Below are positions 63,594 through 64,000 of a stretch of 64,000 bases of DNA, in pieces. A model generated the notes under the pieces. That model was not told where the DNA came from. It worked only from the letters and a program-made list of their open reading frames with translations, and did not search any database. Position 1 is the stretch's first letter. Every line of letters begins with the position of its first letter. Both the position numbers and the translations under genes were made by a program. The DNA comes from Imbroritus primus (GTDB lineage: Bacteria; Pseudomonadota; Gammaproteobacteria; Burkholderiales; Burkholderiaceae), in assembly GCF_964332355.1 (NCBI RefSeq), contig NZ_OZ201293.1, positions 868,001 to 932,000 of the forward strand, in the 5' to 3' direction.

Positions 63594-64000
63594 ATGCCAG
63601 CCAGTACAGAGAGTGGGCAGAGCAAGACAGACAAGCGCCCGCTTGCGGGAATCCGGGTGCTGGACATGACCCGCGTGTTCTCGGGACCATGGGGGACGCA
63701 GATCCTCGGCGATCTCGGTGCTGACGTGATCAAGATCGAACAGCCGGGCCGTGGCGATGACCAGCGCCGCCTCGGTCCGCCGTTTCTCGCCGACGGTCTT
63801 GATCGGCCGACTGCCGAATCCAGCTATTACCTCAGCGTCAACCGCAACAAGCGGTCCGTTGCACTCGATATCAAGACGCCGGAAGGGCAGGACGCGATCC
63901 GGCGGCTCGCCGGACAATGCGATGTGTTCGTCGAGAACTTCAAGGCCGGCAATCTTGCCAAGTATGGCCTCGATTACGCCAGCATCGCAGCCATCAATCC
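63594..64000 (+). CDS. CaiB/BaiF family CoA-transferase (third copy, cut by window end)
   Basis: Open from the ATG at 63594 to the last base, 135 codons. LAGIRVLDMTRVFSGPWGTQILGDLGADVIKIE, then YYLSVNRNKRSVALDIKTPEGQDAI and VFVENFKAGNLAKYGLDYASI show a third class III CoA-transferase (key words VLDMTRVFSGPWGTQ, NRNKRSVALD, ENFKAGNLAKYGLDY). AGGGAGGTGCC precedes the ATG. It has its own sigma-54 promoter. Confidence 0.92.
   Translation, partial: MPASTESGQSKTDKRPLAGIRVLDMTRVFSGPWGTQILGDLGADVIKIEQPGRGDDQRRLGPPFLADGLDRPTAESSYYLSVNRNKRSVALDIKTPEGQDAIRRLAGQCDVFVENFKAGNLAKYGLDYASIAAIN

Overview
The window looks like a stretch of the main chromosome of a betaproteobacterium of the family Burkholderiaceae, most likely the Cupriavidus/Ralstonia group. 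Coding GC is high. The gene order mdh / GntR / sdhCDAB-sdhE-gltA / leuCDB-asd-fimV-truA-trpF-trpB-methyltransferase-trpA-accD-folC-SPOR-cvpA-purF-metZ is typical of that lineage, and lineage markers such as DUF2863, Bug-type (TTT) binding proteins and CaiB/BaiF CoA-transferases are present. The species call is inference; no rRNA is present.

Layout. 1-4.4 kb: an outer-membrane-type lipoprotein, a Tat-exported peptide-type ABC binding protein and a DUF2863 protein, all leftward. 4.4-16.7 kb: a TCA-cycle block with leftward acnA, a CoA ester lyase and mdh, then a GntR/HutC regulator preceded by a 36-bp palindrome, then rightward sdhCDAB, sdhE and gltA with a clear terminator. 16.7-38.2 kb: amino-acid, pyrimidine/purine, fatty-acid and folate housekeeping genes, all rightward. 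Regulatory RNA stands out here: a Thr/Ile/Lys-rich leader peptide before asd, and a SAM-II type riboswitch followed by an intrinsic terminator before metZ. An orphan DNA methyltransferase sits between trpB and trpA.

38.2-51.4 kb is more accessory: a NodIJ-like ABC exporter, an alanine/glycine symporter, an isolated pair of type III secretion genes (sctU, sctC), an ECF sigma factor, and two MFS transporters around an AraC-type regulator. At 51.44 kb the 3' two-thirds of a tRNA-Asn gene (minus strand) marks the left attachment site of a small integrated element: tyrosine integrase, a strong palindrome, two tiny DNA-binding proteins and a DUF927 helicase-like protein (to about 55.7 kb). The intact tRNA-Asn expected at the right end is not in the window.

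56-64 kb is a catabolic cluster: a Bug solute-binding protein, three CaiB/BaiF CoA-transferases (the last cut by the window edge), an enoyl-CoA hydratase, a DUF2889 protein and an NtrC-type sigma-54 activator with PAS and GAFTGA motifs. I can read good -24/-12 (sigma-54) promoters before the Bug gene, the first CaiB and the third CaiB, plus a weaker one before the second, so the cluster appears to be one sigma-54 regulon for uptake and CoA-dependent breakdown of an unidentified carboxylic acid.
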